NCBI RefSeq assembly: GCF_012524165.2
Contig: NZ_JABACJ020000020.1
Coordinates: 38,525 to 102,524, forward strand
DNA from: Faecalicatena faecalis
Lineage (GTDB): Bacteria; Bacillota; Clostridia; Lachnospirales; Lachnospiraceae
Length of the DNA: 64,000 nucleotides
Reading direction: 5' to 3'
Below the pieces are notes generated by a model. That model was given only the letters and a program-made list of their open reading frames with translations, searched no databases and was not told the DNA's origin. A program made the translations under genes and the position numbers. Every line of letters starts with the position of its first letter. The stretch's first letter is position 1. Of the stretch, positions 43,115 through 51,768 are shown piece by piece.

Positions 43115-43942
43115 TTGAGTATGGAATGTAAAAAGACGGCGCCGATCGGTGTATTTGATTCCGGCGTCGGCGGGCTTACAGTAGTACGGGAGATGATCAG
43201 GCAGTTACCGAACGAGAATATCGTATATTTTGGGGATACTGCCCGCGTTCCATACGGCAGTAAGTCCCAGAAGACGATCATCCGTTTTTCGGAGCAGATC
43301 ATCCGTTTTCTTAAGAAAAAGCAGGTGAAGGCAATCGTCATTGCCTGTAATACAGCCAGTGCGCTTGCATTGGATGCAGTAAGAGACGAATTCGACGTAC
43401 CGATTCTGGGTGTGGTCATCCCCGGAGCACGTGCTGCGGTGGAGGCAACTCAGAATTACAAGGTGGGCGTTGTCGGAACAGATGCGACAGTCCAGAGCGG
43501 TATGTATACGAAGGTCATCCGGGGGATGAACCCGGATATTACCGTCATCGAAAAGGCCTGTCCCCTGTTCGTCCCGTTGGTGGAAGAGGGCTTTAAGGAG
43601 CATCAGGTGACACGGGAGATTATCGATTATTATTTGGATTCCATGAAGAAGACAGATATTGACGCGATGATATTGGGATGTACTCATTATCCTCTGCTCC
43701 GCTCTAAGATTCGTGCCTACATGGGGGATAAAATACAGATTGTGAATCCGGCCTATGAGACTGCGATGGATTTAAAGAGATTGTTAGAAGAACAGGATAT
43801 GGTCAATGACGGAACCAAGGCACCGCACAGCAGCTATGAATTTTTTGTGAGTGATGCGGCGGAGAAGTTCCGGCAGTTTGCCAATACGGTGATGCCGTTC
43901 GACATATCCGAGACAAATGTAGTAAATATAGAAGAATATTAG
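43115..43942 (+). CDS. murI: Glutamate racemase
   Basis: A 275-residue cofactor-independent racemase that makes D-glutamate for peptidoglycan. The two catalytic cysteines are in IVIACNTASALAL and MILGCTHYPLL; the substrate start IGVFDSGVGGLTVVREM and FGDTARVPYGSKS are conserved. I use the TTG at 43115 because GGAG lies 9 bases upstream; the ATG at 43121 is 15 bases from the site. It ends right before the DUF1934 gene. Confidence 0.95.
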   Translation: MSMECKKTAPIGVFDSGVGGLTVVREMIRQLPNENIVYFGDTARVPYGSKSQKTIIRFSEQIIRFLKKKQVKAIVIACNTASALALDAVRDEFDVPILGVVIPGARAAVEATQNYKVGVVGTDATVQSGMYTKVIRGMNPDITVIEKACPLFVPLVEEGFKEHQVTREIIDYYLDSMKKTDIDAMILGCTHYPLLRSKIRAYMGDKIQIVNPAYETAMDLKRLLEEQDMVNDGTKAPHSSYEFFVSDAAEKFRQFANTVMPFDISETNVVNIEEY

Positions 43943-43951
43943 GTGAAGCAT

Positions 43952-44410
43952 ATGACAAAGGATGTATTGGTCAGCATATCAGGAATGCACATGGACGTTG
44001 TCTCAGGAATGACAGATGCGGACAACGAGCCGATTGAGGTCGTCACCCCTGCCAGCTATTACTGCAAAAACGGCAAGCATTACGTCATTTATGATGAAGT
44101 AGTAGAAGGTATGACCGGGACAATCAAAAATAAAATAAAGATTACCGGCACAGACAGCGTAGAAATCATGAAGACCGGTATATCCAATGCCCATATGGTA
44201 TTTGAGAAGAACAAGAAGAATCTTACTTACTATCAGACCCCGTACGGGCAGATGCTTGTGGGCGTGAATACCAGGAACATGGAAATTAATGTGACAGACG
44301 ACAACATCGGCGTCAGCGTTGATTACGAACTGGATATCAATCATGAGCCATTGGCAGATTGTAAAATAAAGATGGAGATTTATTCAAAGGGGTCAGACCC
44401 TTTCTCATAG
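43952..44410 (+). CDS. DUF1934 family protein
   Basis: A 152-residue cytosolic protein with the lipocalin-like beta-barrel pattern of DUF1934 (YwiB of Bacillus): VLVSISGMHMD...MTDADNEPIEVVTPASYY, YDEVVEGMTGTIKNKIKI and YYQTPYGQMLVGVNTRNMEINV. Function unknown. ATG at 43952 with AGGTG 6 bases upstream; it overlaps nothing but follows murI by 9 bases and is probably cotranscribed. Confidence 0.85.
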   Translation: MTKDVLVSISGMHMDVVSGMTDADNEPIEVVTPASYYCKNGKHYVIYDEVVEGMTGTIKNKIKITGTDSVEIMKTGISNAHMVFEKNKKNLTYYQTPYGQMLVGVNTRNMEINVTDDNIGVSVDYELDINHEPLADCKIKMEIYSKGSDPFS

Positions 44411-44438
44411 GGGGAAGACCTTTTGAATAATAATAGAG

Positions 44439-44485
44439 AACCCGTCCGGGATTTTCACAAGCTGAGAATCCCGGACGGGTTTTTT
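44439..44485. terminator. Strong terminator after the pfkA-murI group
   Basis: AACCCGTCCGGGATT (44439-44453) and AATCCCGGACGGGTT (44467-44481), 15 perfect bp, then TTTTTT. It can also end the convergent AraC-type gene on the minus strand. Confidence 0.9.
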
Positions 44486-44495
44486 GACTGTATTT

Positions 44496-45464
44496 TTAAA
44501 TTCCCCATTCACGTCTATACTGAAGTGGTGTTTTGCCATCCTCCTTTTTAAAACATCGAATGAAATATCCTACACTTTCAAATCCCAGATGATCTGAAAT
44601 ATCGTTGATGGACATGGTCGTGACACGAAGAAGCTCTTTTGCCTTATCAATCCGCATACTACGCTGAAATTCACTCGGCGTACTTCCGACATAAAGACGA
44701 AACTGCTTCTGAAGATAAAATTTATTTACAAAGAACTCCTCCGCAAGAGAGTCGAGCGTGATGCGCTCATTAAAATGTTCTGTAATATATTCCATAGCCT
44801 GTGGAACAAATTTAGGAGGCTGCTTTTTTAGCGCCATTGTCTTGTCGTGTATTGCAGATTCCATACAGTAGGTCATCAGATATGTAATGATGGAGGCGGC
44901 TTTGATGTCCGTCTGATAATCATTGTAAATATTGGTATTATAGAAGCTGATCAATTTCCGAAGATGCTGTACGGCGTCGTTGTTTCTCATGGTACCAATC
45001 GGACTGTTGTTATTGAGTTCCATAAAGCTTTCGTAGTATTCGTGTGTGGAATTTCCCCAGAAATGCATCCAGATCACATTCCAGTGTTCCGTGTCTGAAT
45101 CTATTGCATAATAATTCAGTTTCCGACAGTCTATCCAGAAAAACTGTCCGGGAGAAAGCGTGTAATGCTTTTCGTCGTAGTTCAGATATCCTTTCCCATC
45201 TAAAGTGATTTTTAAGAGATAAGACTGCAGGCCCTGACGGGTCGTCATGTAATTTTTGCCTGTTACGAATTCCCCTACCTCCTGGACGTATGGCAGATGC
45301 GCCCGGGCTTTGGGGTTTGTGTGTGCGATGAACCATTGTGAATCAGGCGTGACATCAAGATTGTACTGAATAAATGCACAACCGGTCTGAGTTTCGGCCA
45401 AAGTGTCTTGATACTGTGGAAAGTCTACGAGATTCTGCGCTTTTTGATTTACTTTTTTCGTCAT
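44496..45464 (-). CDS. AraC family transcriptional regulator
   Basis: A 322-residue regulator. The N-terminal half is a cupin-like effector domain (about 20-180, with YTLSPGQFFWIDCRKLNYY and EHWNVIWMHFWG); the C-terminal half has two helix-turn-helix motifs (ITLDSLAEEFFVNKFYLQKQFR and INDISDHLGFESVGYFIRCFKK). ATG at 45464 follows GGAGG by 9 bases. It is divergent from the asparaginase operon, whose promoter carries direct repeats suited to an AraC activator, and so likely controls that operon in response to its substrate. Confidence 0.9.
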   Translation of the reverse strand: MTKKVNQKAQNLVDFPQYQDTLAETQTGCAFIQYNLDVTPDSQWFIAHTNPKARAHLPYVQEVGEFVTGKNYMTTRQGLQSYLLKITLDGKGYLNYDEKHYTLSPGQFFWIDCRKLNYYAIDSDTEHWNVIWMHFWGNSTHEYYESFMELNNNSPIGTMRNNDAVQHLRKLISFYNTNIYNDYQTDIKAASIITYLMTYCMESAIHDKTMALKKQPPKFVPQAMEYITEHFNERITLDSLAEEFFVNKFYLQKQFRLYVGSTPSEFQRSMRIDKAKELLRVTTMSINDISDHLGFESVGYFIRCFKKEDGKTPLQYRREWGI

Positions 45465-45493
45465 TTCCAAATTCCTCCTCCAAGCCAAGATAG

Positions 45494-45546
45494 TGACATT
45501 TTTGCACAAGATAAAATAATGACATCTTGGGCAACATGAGTATAAT
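45494..45546 (+). promoter_or_regulatory. AraC-type direct repeats and promoter of the asparaginase operon
   Basis: TGACAT followed by TTTTGCACAA (from 45494) and TGACAT followed by CTTGGGCAA (from 45520) form a direct repeat with a 26-base period. TATAAT is at 45541-45546. The second repeat ends near the -35 position, as expected for class II activation. A transcript from here has a leader of about 160 bases before the GTG at 45711, with complementary segments ATGGATAG (45555-45562) and CTATCCAT (45625-45632). Confidence 0.5.
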
Positions 45547-45710
45547 TAAAGGAAATGGATAGAGAATTTCGAAAAAAATATTAAATATTGTGCACAATTA
45601 AGCGTTTTTTTAGATTTGTTGGTGCTATCCATTGTATCACACATTTATTTGATTTTAAATCCAAAATCAGAAAATGTAAAAAATTACTAATACATCGAAA
45701 GGAAAAGAAA

Positions 45711-46706
45711 GTGAATACGAAAGTGCTGTTTGAGGAATACAGGGCAGATATTTTGGAGTGCGTTCATTCTGGGACTGTCTGTGTAGTAGACAAGAAAGGA
45801 GTCATCGCCTCTGTGGGGGATACAGATTGGACCTGCTTTTACAGAAGTGCTTCAAAACCGATTCAGTCTCTTCCAGTGCTGATTCATGGATTAGACAAAA
45901 AGTACGGACTGACAGAGGAAGAGATGGCACTGTTTTCAGGATCGCACTGGGGCGACCAGGAACATGTCAGGGTATTAGAGTCAATCATGGAAAAAACCGG
46001 GCTAAAGGAAGAACAGATGATTATGCTTCCGACTTATCCGAACCGAGTTTTCGAAAGGGAACGGCTGCTGAAAAACCATATGCCGCCCCGCAAGATCTAT
46101 CATAATTGTTCGGGAAAACATCTGGGCATGATGCTGCTGGCAAGAGAATTGGAAGGGAAGGTGTCGGATTATTGGGTGCGCTCTAGCCGGACACAGCAGG
46201 AAATCCTGGAAATTATTTCGATGATGACAGATGTGGCGGTGAAGGAGATACAGATAGGGGTCGATGGATGTGGGGTTCCTGTATATGCGGTACCTTTCCA
46301 TGCAATCGCAGATTCTTATCTCAGGCTGGTATGTCCAGAGCTGATCAAAGATTCGGTACTGCGCAGAGCGGTAGAACAAAATGTCAGGATGATACACCAG
46401 TTCCCCCATATGATTGCCGGAAAGGATGTTGTATGTTCAGTTCTTGCATCCAGCGGGGATCTGCTTGGTAAAAGCGGTGCAATGGGGGTATATGCAATGG
46501 GAATCCGTTCCCTGGGCGTTGGAATCGCAGCCAAGATCATGGATGGCAGCCATGATGAATTTGCGGCGGTCGTACAAAGAGTGTTTGAGGAGCTGGGCTA
46601 TGTGAATCACGAGGTGACCCGAAGGTTGGAAGAGTTGTACCCATCGACCATTGTAAATGACAATTTAGAGACGGTGGGATATCGAAGGTCTGTTTTTCAG
46701 CTTTAG
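45711..46706 (+). CDS. L-asparaginase II family protein (PF06089)
   Basis: A 331-residue protein of the PF06089 asparaginase family, unrelated to the classical type. Conserved blocks: ECVHSGTVCVVDKKG, FYRSASKPIQSLPVL, LFSGSHWGDQEHV, HNCSGKHLGMMLLA and GVDGCGVPVYAVPFHAIA. It should hydrolyse asparagine or a related amide to aspartate and ammonia in the cytosol. Start GTG at 45711 with AAGGA 8 bases upstream; in-frame ATG codons further upstream lie in the leader and lack sites. First gene of an operon with an M24 protein and an amino acid ABC importer. Confidence 0.88.
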   Translation: MNTKVLFEEYRADILECVHSGTVCVVDKKGVIASVGDTDWTCFYRSASKPIQSLPVLIHGLDKKYGLTEEEMALFSGSHWGDQEHVRVLESIMEKTGLKEEQMIMLPTYPNRVFERERLLKNHMPPRKIYHNCSGKHLGMMLLARELEGKVSDYWVRSSRTQQEILEIISMMTDVAVKEIQIGVDGCGVPVYAVPFHAIADSYLRLVCPELIKDSVLRRAVEQNVRMIHQFPHMIAGKDVVCSVLASSGDLLGKSGAMGVYAMGIRSLGVGIAAKIMDGSHDEFAAVVQRVFEELGYVNHEVTRRLEELYPSTIVNDNLETVGYRRSVFQL

Positions 46707-46732
46707 AAAAGTAAAAGAAAAGGAGATGTAAC

Positions 46733-47905
46733 ATGCAGGAGGAGTTGATTCGAATTCCGAGAACGGAATTCACGGGGCGTTGGGAAAAGGTTCAGATGCT
46801 GATGCAGGAACAAAATTTGGATATGATTCTTGCTTACAGCGATGACAGGGCAACTTACGGGAATGCTTATGCGAGATATTATACAGATCTGCAGACGCAT
46901 TTTGAGCCGGTGATAGTCCTGTTCGCGGCAGGCATCCCTCCGGTCATAATGACCGGACCGGAGACCGATGGGTATGCGAAGGAGAGAGCGGCAGTCCAGG
47001 AGATTCGGGTATTATCTGAACTGGCAGCAGAGGATGAGGATTATCCGTTTTCAAGAGTAGAAACTTTGGGGCAGATCGTAGGAGAGTATGTAGGAAAAGT
47101 ACCGAAACGGATCGGACTGGCTCCTAAGGTGTTGATGGGGGCGGAACTATATGAAGCGATCCTTGAGACTTTCCCGGAGGCGGAATTTGTGGATGTGGAT
47201 AAGCTTCTGGCACCTTTGCGGGGAATTAAGTCCCAGAGTGAGATCAAAGTGATCACGAAGGCCTATGAGATTGCCAATGCAGGAATGCGGGCAGCCGTAG
47301 AGGCTGTCAGACCGGGAGTTACAGAGCGGGAAGTGGCAGCGGAGGCGGAGTATGTGATGCGCAAGATGGGGTGCGAGGGGTACGGTATTGATCCAATCGT
47401 TGCCACCGGTCCGAATACATACCATGTACTTGCAAGAACGACGTCAAGGGTAATCGAGGAAAATGACGTTGTCGTAATCACTCTGGCACCAAGATATGAA
47501 GGTTATCACGGAGCCTTAGGCAGAACAATCCTTGTAGGAGAACCTGGGGAGAAGGCCGAGCAGGCAGTGAAAGCAATGATAAAGGCACAGAATCTCTGTG
47601 CAGACAATCTGATTCCAGGTAAGGCAGGAAGTCAGGTGGAAGCGATGGGAAGACAAGTGATGAAGGAAGCTGGATATGAAAAGAACTTTATGTATTCCGG
47701 CCTTCATAGCGTTGGGGTCATCGAATTTGAGCCGCCGATTCTGGGACCTTCCAGCAATACTATCATCCAAAAGGACATGGTTATTTCCGTTGATATCCCA
47801 TTGTTCGAGGCAGATGTCCAGGGGATGAGAATGGAGGATGGATACCTGATTACAGAGACAGGGTGCAGAAGACTCACAGATTGTCCGCAGTGGATTAAAA
47901 AGTAG
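46733..47905 (+). CDS. M24 family protein, creatinase/ectoine-hydrolase-like
   Basis: A 390-residue protein with the two-domain layout of prolidase, aminopeptidase P and creatinase: an N-terminal domain (about 1-160) and a pita-bread C-terminal domain. The metal ligands of peptidases are not all kept: the first Asp motif reads VVITLAPRYEGY, the second GALGRT in place of SDxTRT, and the first Glu is Asp (ISVDIPLFE); only LHSVG and RMED are retained. Metal-free relatives are creatinase and ectoine hydrolase, so it may cleave a C-N bond in a small imported compound rather than Xaa-Pro peptides. Site AAAGGAGATGTAAC. Confidence 0.8.
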   Translation: MQEELIRIPRTEFTGRWEKVQMLMQEQNLDMILAYSDDRATYGNAYARYYTDLQTHFEPVIVLFAAGIPPVIMTGPETDGYAKERAAVQEIRVLSELAAEDEDYPFSRVETLGQIVGEYVGKVPKRIGLAPKVLMGAELYEAILETFPEAEFVDVDKLLAPLRGIKSQSEIKVITKAYEIANAGMRAAVEAVRPGVTEREVAAEAEYVMRKMGCEGYGIDPIVATGPNTYHVLARTTSRVIEENDVVVITLAPRYEGYHGALGRTILVGEPGEKAEQAVKAMIKAQNLCADNLIPGKAGSQVEAMGRQVMKEAGYEKNFMYSGLHSVGVIEFEPPILGPSSNTIIQKDMVISVDIPLFEADVQGMRMEDGYLITETGCRRLTDCPQWIKK

Positions 47906-47974
47906 AGGCAGTTTTATAAAAGGAAAGAGGGGGGATAGAAAAGCGGCTATCAAATACAACGTTAACCTCATCAA

Positions 47975-48010
47975 GGAAGTGGCGAAGCGGATCGTGGATT
48001 TCTGCTTTGA
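47975..48010. repeat. 36-base dispersed hairpin repeat, family 2 copy 2
   Basis: GGAAGTGGCGAAGCGGAT followed by CGTGGATTTCTGCTTTGA. AAGCGGA pairs with TCTGCTT through one G-U pair. It ends 37 bases before the binding-protein start, within the operon from asparaginase to the ABC importer. Confidence 0.7.
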
Positions 48011-48047
48011 CTAGAAAACAAGGGTAAAGAAGAATGGAGGAAAAGTC

Positions 48048-48908
48048 ATGGGAAAGTGCATGAAAAAGGTTTTATCAGTAGCTTTAGCGATTGGATTAAT
48101 TGCAGGTATGGCAACCGGCTGCAGCTCATCTAAGAAGGAATCTTCAAAGAACAATGATGCGGCAGCAAAAGAGGAGGGAAGTGGAAGCGCAACTCTGGAT
48201 GCGATTTTGGAAAAGGGAAAGATCGTTGTGGGATGTTCTTTGAACGGAGCACCGATCGGATTCACCGATGACAGCGGAAAAGAGATGGGATACGATGTCG
48301 ACTGGGCCAACAGGCTGGGTGAGGTTCTGGGCGTTGATGTAGAAATCGTCAATGTAGATGCCGAGACTCGTCTCCCGGCGTTGACATCAGGCCGTGTAGA
48401 TGTTCTGTTTGCGAATGTGACTGGAAATCTGGAACGTGCACAGTCTGTTGATTTCTCTATCCCGTATCTGCGTGCAGGAATTAAAATGTTGACGGCAGCA
48501 GGCTCAGAGCTTCATACATTAGAAGACCTGAACAATCCTGATGTAACGGTATCTGTCAACCGTGGGTCTACCGGGGAAGCACTTGTGACAGAGTATGCAC
48601 CGGATGCGAATATCCTGTATGTAGATAACTTTACAGACTCCGTTCTTCAGGTGGAGCAGGGAAAAGCAGATGCTGCGTTTGAAGACAATACGGTCGTGGA
48701 ATATGCAGCGTCACAGAACGATAAGCTGGAAGCGCAGGAAAAGATGTATACTTCTGATCCGATCTGTGCGGCATGCAGGAAAGGCGATATGGAATTTACC
48801 CGGTATCTGGACATGTTCGTATCATGGCAGATCAGTTCTGGATGGCAGTCTGATACTTATGAAAAATGGTGGGGAACAAAACCGGCAGAATTAAATTACC
48901 TGTGGTAG
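48048..48908 (+). CDS. Amino acid ABC transporter substrate-binding lipoprotein
   Basis: A 286-residue family 3 solute-binding protein for polar amino acids or related compounds. A signal peptide ends at the lipobox ATGC (Cys near residue 25), followed by a Ser/Lys/Asn linker. Family pattern: GKIVVGCSLNGAPIGFTDDSGKEMGYDVDWANRLGEVLGV and VDVLFANVTGNLERAQSVDFSIPYL. Site AATGGAGGAAAAGTC. It belongs with the two permeases and ATPase that follow. Confidence 0.92.
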   Translation: MGKCMKKVLSVALAIGLIAGMATGCSSSKKESSKNNDAAAKEEGSGSATLDAILEKGKIVVGCSLNGAPIGFTDDSGKEMGYDVDWANRLGEVLGVDVEIVNVDAETRLPALTSGRVDVLFANVTGNLERAQSVDFSIPYLRAGIKMLTAAGSELHTLEDLNNPDVTVSVNRGSTGEALVTEYAPDANILYVDNFTDSVLQVEQGKADAAFEDNTVVEYAASQNDKLEAQEKMYTSDPICAACRKGDMEFTRYLDMFVSWQISSGWQSDTYEKWWGTKPAELNYLW

Positions 48909-48968
48909 TGACCACAACAGATGCCTGCCTGTGCAGGGCGGGCATCTGTGTACAGCAGGAGGAGACAA

Positions 48969-49628
48969 ATGTATAAACTAAACTTCAATTTTCTTGAGCG
49001 ATATGGAGACATGCTGCTGGATGGAATGAAGATGACGGTGATCATTGTGGCCTGGTGTCTTGTGATTGGACTTGTATTAGGAACGGTCATGGCACTGCTC
49101 AAACAATCAAAAGTGCGGATTCTGCGTATCTTTGCCACAGTCTATGTTGATATTCTCAGGAATACTCCGTTTCTGGTCCAGCTTTTCTTCTTTTTCTATG
49201 GTCTCCCGGCACTGGGAATCCAAACGGATGCAATGGCGACTGCGGTCATTGCCTTAGGAATCAATACAAGTGCACAGAACTGTGAAATCATCAGATCGGG
49301 GCTTTTAGCTGTAAAAAAAGATTATTACGAGTGTTCTGGGGCGTTGGGATATACCAAAATGCAGACATTATGGTATTTTGTGCTTCCGATATCCTTCCGT
49401 CTTGCCTTTAAATCCCTGGTAAATAACTTTATCAATCTGGTCCTTACCTCTTCTGTCTGCTTTTCCATTACCGTGGTCGAAACAATGGGCGCAGCAAAAA
49501 TTATTGTGGGCAGGACATCAAGGCCGTTTGAAATCTATCTGATGATATTATTATGTTACTGCGTATTTACATATATCATTTCTTTTATTGCGAAACTGGT
49601 CGACAGAAAAATACACATTGTACTATAG
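48969..49628 (+). CDS. Amino acid ABC transporter permease 1
   Basis: A 219-residue permease of the His/Glu/Gln/Arg type (about five membrane segments). Conserved DILRNTPFLVQLFFFFYGLPALGIQ and the EAA loop SGALGYTKMQTLWYFVLP. The ATG at 48969 follows AGGAGGAGACAA; upstream in-frame codons cross a GC-rich stretch (about 48915-48950) with complementary segments GATGCCTGCC and GGCGGGCATC that probably form an intercistronic hairpin. Confidence 0.91.
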   Translation: MYKLNFNFLERYGDMLLDGMKMTVIIVAWCLVIGLVLGTVMALLKQSKVRILRIFATVYVDILRNTPFLVQLFFFFYGLPALGIQTDAMATAVIALGINTSAQNCEIIRSGLLAVKKDYYECSGALGYTKMQTLWYFVLPISFRLAFKSLVNNFINLVLTSSVCFSITVVETMGAAKIIVGRTSRPFEIYLMILLCYCVFTYIISFIAKLVDRKIHIVL

Positions 49629-49639
49629 GAGGGACTGAA

Positions 49640-50305
49640 ATGTCATTTTACGATTATGCGAACCTGACGGGGAATGATGCCATGCAGTACCTTCGGGCAG
49701 CAGGAGTGACCCTATATATTACGTTAATGTCCCTGCTGATCGGAACGATACTGGGCGTGGTACTTGGACTGATCCGATGCTCTAAAAATAAGGTGATCAG
49801 TATACTGCCGCTCATTCTGATAGAACCATTACGAAATTCACCATTAGTGACACAGCTATTCCTCATATTTTATGGTCTGCCTATAATAGGGGGAATAATG
49901 TTGGATCCGTTTCCGGCTGCAATCCTGGCACTCTCTTTAAATACAGCGGCATTTATGGCAGTTCTGGTACATAATAGTGTTTCTGCGATTCCACAGGGGC
50001 AGTGGGAAGCAGGACTGGCTCTGGGGCACAGCAGAGGATCTACCTTTATCCATGTAATATCAAGACAAGCACTGAGACTTTTGGTGCCTCAGGCGATCAC
50101 ACTATATATTTCCCAGCTTCAGTGCTCTTCATTAGTTGCATTGATCGGAATCATGGACCTGACGAAATTAGGGCAGAATCTGGCACTCCGCACCTTGAAG
50201 CCGTTCCTGATCTATGGGATCGTCTTTTTGATCTATTACGTGATATCCAGTCCTTTGTCACGTCTGGCAAAGAGCCTGGAGAAGAAATTGTCATTCCATT
50301 ATTAG
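49640..50305 (+). CDS. Amino acid ABC transporter permease 2
   Basis: A 221-residue paralogous permease: IEPLRNSPLVTQLFLIFYGLPIIGG and the EAA loop AGLALGHSRGSTFIHVISRQALR. It should form a heterodimer with permease 1. ATG 49640 after AGGAGGGACTGAA, 11 bases past the previous stop. Confidence 0.91.
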   Translation: MSFYDYANLTGNDAMQYLRAAGVTLYITLMSLLIGTILGVVLGLIRCSKNKVISILPLILIEPLRNSPLVTQLFLIFYGLPIIGGIMLDPFPAAILALSLNTAAFMAVLVHNSVSAIPQGQWEAGLALGHSRGSTFIHVISRQALRLLVPQAITLYISQLQCSSLVALIGIMDLTKLGQNLALRTLKPFLIYGIVFLIYYVISSPLSRLAKSLEKKLSFHY

Positions 50306-50345
50306 AGCGTGGAACGCTATTAAGATAAGAGAGGTGAAGAGAACA

Positions 50346-51080
50346 ATGTCTATGATTGAAGTGAAAAATGTTACGAAGAGTTTTGGTGATCTGACAGTAT
50401 TAAAAGATTTCAGTGTAGATTTCAATCAGGAGGGGGTAACTGTTCTCCTTGGTCCGAGCGGAACGGGAAAAAGTACCCTTTTGAGATGCATAAATGGGTT
50501 GGAAACAATTGACGGCGGAGATATCATTGTGAATGGTCTGTCTGTAAAGGAGAAAAAGAATTTGCGGCAGATACGTCTGGATTGTGGTATGGTCTTTCAG
50601 AGAACCGTCTTATTCCCACATTTAAATGTAATGCAGAATTTAACTATGAGTCCTATAAAGCTTCTGAAAATGAACAAAAAGGAAGCAGAAGAAAAAGCTG
50701 TTCTTTATTTGAAAAAAGTGGGGCTGGAATCCAAGGCAAAGGCGATGCATAATGAGCTCTCAGGCGGTGAACAGCAGAGGATAGCGATTGCGAGAGCACT
50801 GATGATGAATCCTAAGGCTTTGCTGCTGGATGAAGTGACATCAGCACTTGACCCGGAGATGACAAGTGAGGTGCTGAAAATACTGGAGACGCTGGCGCAG
50901 GAAGGGGTATGTATGTTATGCGTGACCCATGAAATGCAGTTCGCAAAGCATGTGGCAAGCAGAATTATTTTTATGGATAAAGGGATTGCTGCGGCGGATG
51001 AGACGGCGGAAAACTTCTTTTCTGTTGTTAGGAAAGAAAATGAGAGAATTGCTAAATTCCTGCAGTTTATTGGAGAGTAA
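50346..51080 (+). CDS. Amino acid ABC transporter ATP-binding protein
   Basis: A 244-residue ATPase of the polar amino acid uptake family: Walker A GPSGTGKST, Q-loop VFQRTVLFPHLNVMQN, signature LSGGEQQRIAIARAL, Walker B ALLLDEVTSALDPE. Walker B has Val after the catalytic Glu (DEVTSAL) where Pro is more common, a known variant. ATG at 50346 with GAGGTG upstream; an ATG 6 bases later is equally possible. Ends the operon at a bidirectional terminator. Confidence 0.92.
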   Translation: MSMIEVKNVTKSFGDLTVLKDFSVDFNQEGVTVLLGPSGTGKSTLLRCINGLETIDGGDIIVNGLSVKEKKNLRQIRLDCGMVFQRTVLFPHLNVMQNLTMSPIKLLKMNKKEAEEKAVLYLKKVGLESKAKAMHNELSGGEQQRIAIARALMMNPKALLLDEVTSALDPEMTSEVLKILETLAQEGVCMLCVTHEMQFAKHVASRIIFMDKGIAAADETAENFFSVVRKENERIAKFLQFIGE

Positions 51081-51093
51081 TATAGAAGTAAAA

Positions 51094-51155
51094 AAATAAC
51101 CACAGTTTCTGGTAATTCTTTCTCAAGAATGGATATCAGAATGCTGTGGTTATTT
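51094..51155. terminator. Bidirectional terminator
   Basis: AAATAACCACAG (51094-51105) pairs with CTGTGGTTATTT (51144-51155). T-rich ends on both strands (TATTTTC on plus; TTTTTTTAC on minus) fit termination of the ABC operon and of the convergent gene at 51162. Confidence 0.75.
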
Positions 51156-51161
51156 ATTTTC

Positions 51162-51605
51162 TTATTTGTCTTTTTTGAATCGTGCGAAGAATCCCTTCTT
51201 TTTCTGTGGAGCTTCCAATGGTCCTCGAAGTCCTCTTACGGCTGTTATGTAGATACCGCTGACGGTTGCTTTGACTTCCTTCTTTACCGGAATCAATGGG
51301 AATACTTCTGCATCGCACATCAGTGTCATGATCTTGGGACCGACCTTTGCTTTTACGACCGGGACTTTAGTGCGTCTTAAATACTTCGGGGTATTCTCAA
51401 CTACGACTGCAGGAAAACCTGCTCCTTTTAACTTCATCTTGCCCTTATCAATGATCAGCATATTGACATTCTGTGCGGCTGCGTCCATCTGTTCTTTCTG
51501 TGCTGCCTGTTTCTTCTCAGCTTTCTTGCCGAAGAAATAAAGTGCGACTAATGCAATGACTAAAAGAACAAGCACAATGAGCATTATCTTTAAACCTAAA
51601 TTCAC
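51162..51605 (-). CDS. Single-pass membrane protein, unknown function
   Basis: A 147-residue protein with one N-terminal membrane helix (LKIMLIVLVLLVIALVALYFFG), a charged linker (KKAEKKQAAQKEQMDAAAQ) and a strand-rich region: GKMKLKGAGFPAVVVENTPKYLRRTKVPVVKAKVGPKIMTLMCD. The C-terminus is very basic (QKKKGFFARFKKDK). GTG at 51605 is chosen because AGGAGG lies 7 bases upstream; the in-frame sequence before it is unlike protein. I do not recognise the family. Confidence 0.7.
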   Translation of the reverse strand: MNLGLKIMLIVLVLLVIALVALYFFGKKAEKKQAAQKEQMDAAAQNVNMLIIDKGKMKLKGAGFPAVVVENTPKYLRRTKVPVVKAKVGPKIMTLMCDAEVFPLIPVKKEVKATVSGIYITAVRGLRGPLEAPQKKKGFFARFKKDK

Positions 51606-51768
51606 GACGAACCCTCCTAAAAATACTCTTTTTCCGCGATTATGCAGTAGTATTGTACCATTCTTTGGGGGGAAGTGCAAGTAATTTGGCATTTTAGGGT
51701 TACTTTTCCTACGAGAAGATAGTATAATCAATTATGTTACATACAGACAAAGAAGGAGTTTTAATTTT

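Noticed and set aside
45547..45710. T-box or other riboswitch before the asparaginase gene
   Set aside because: The leader is long and has one 8-bp pairing, but no T-box sequence (TGGNACCGCG) and no known riboswitch core is visible.
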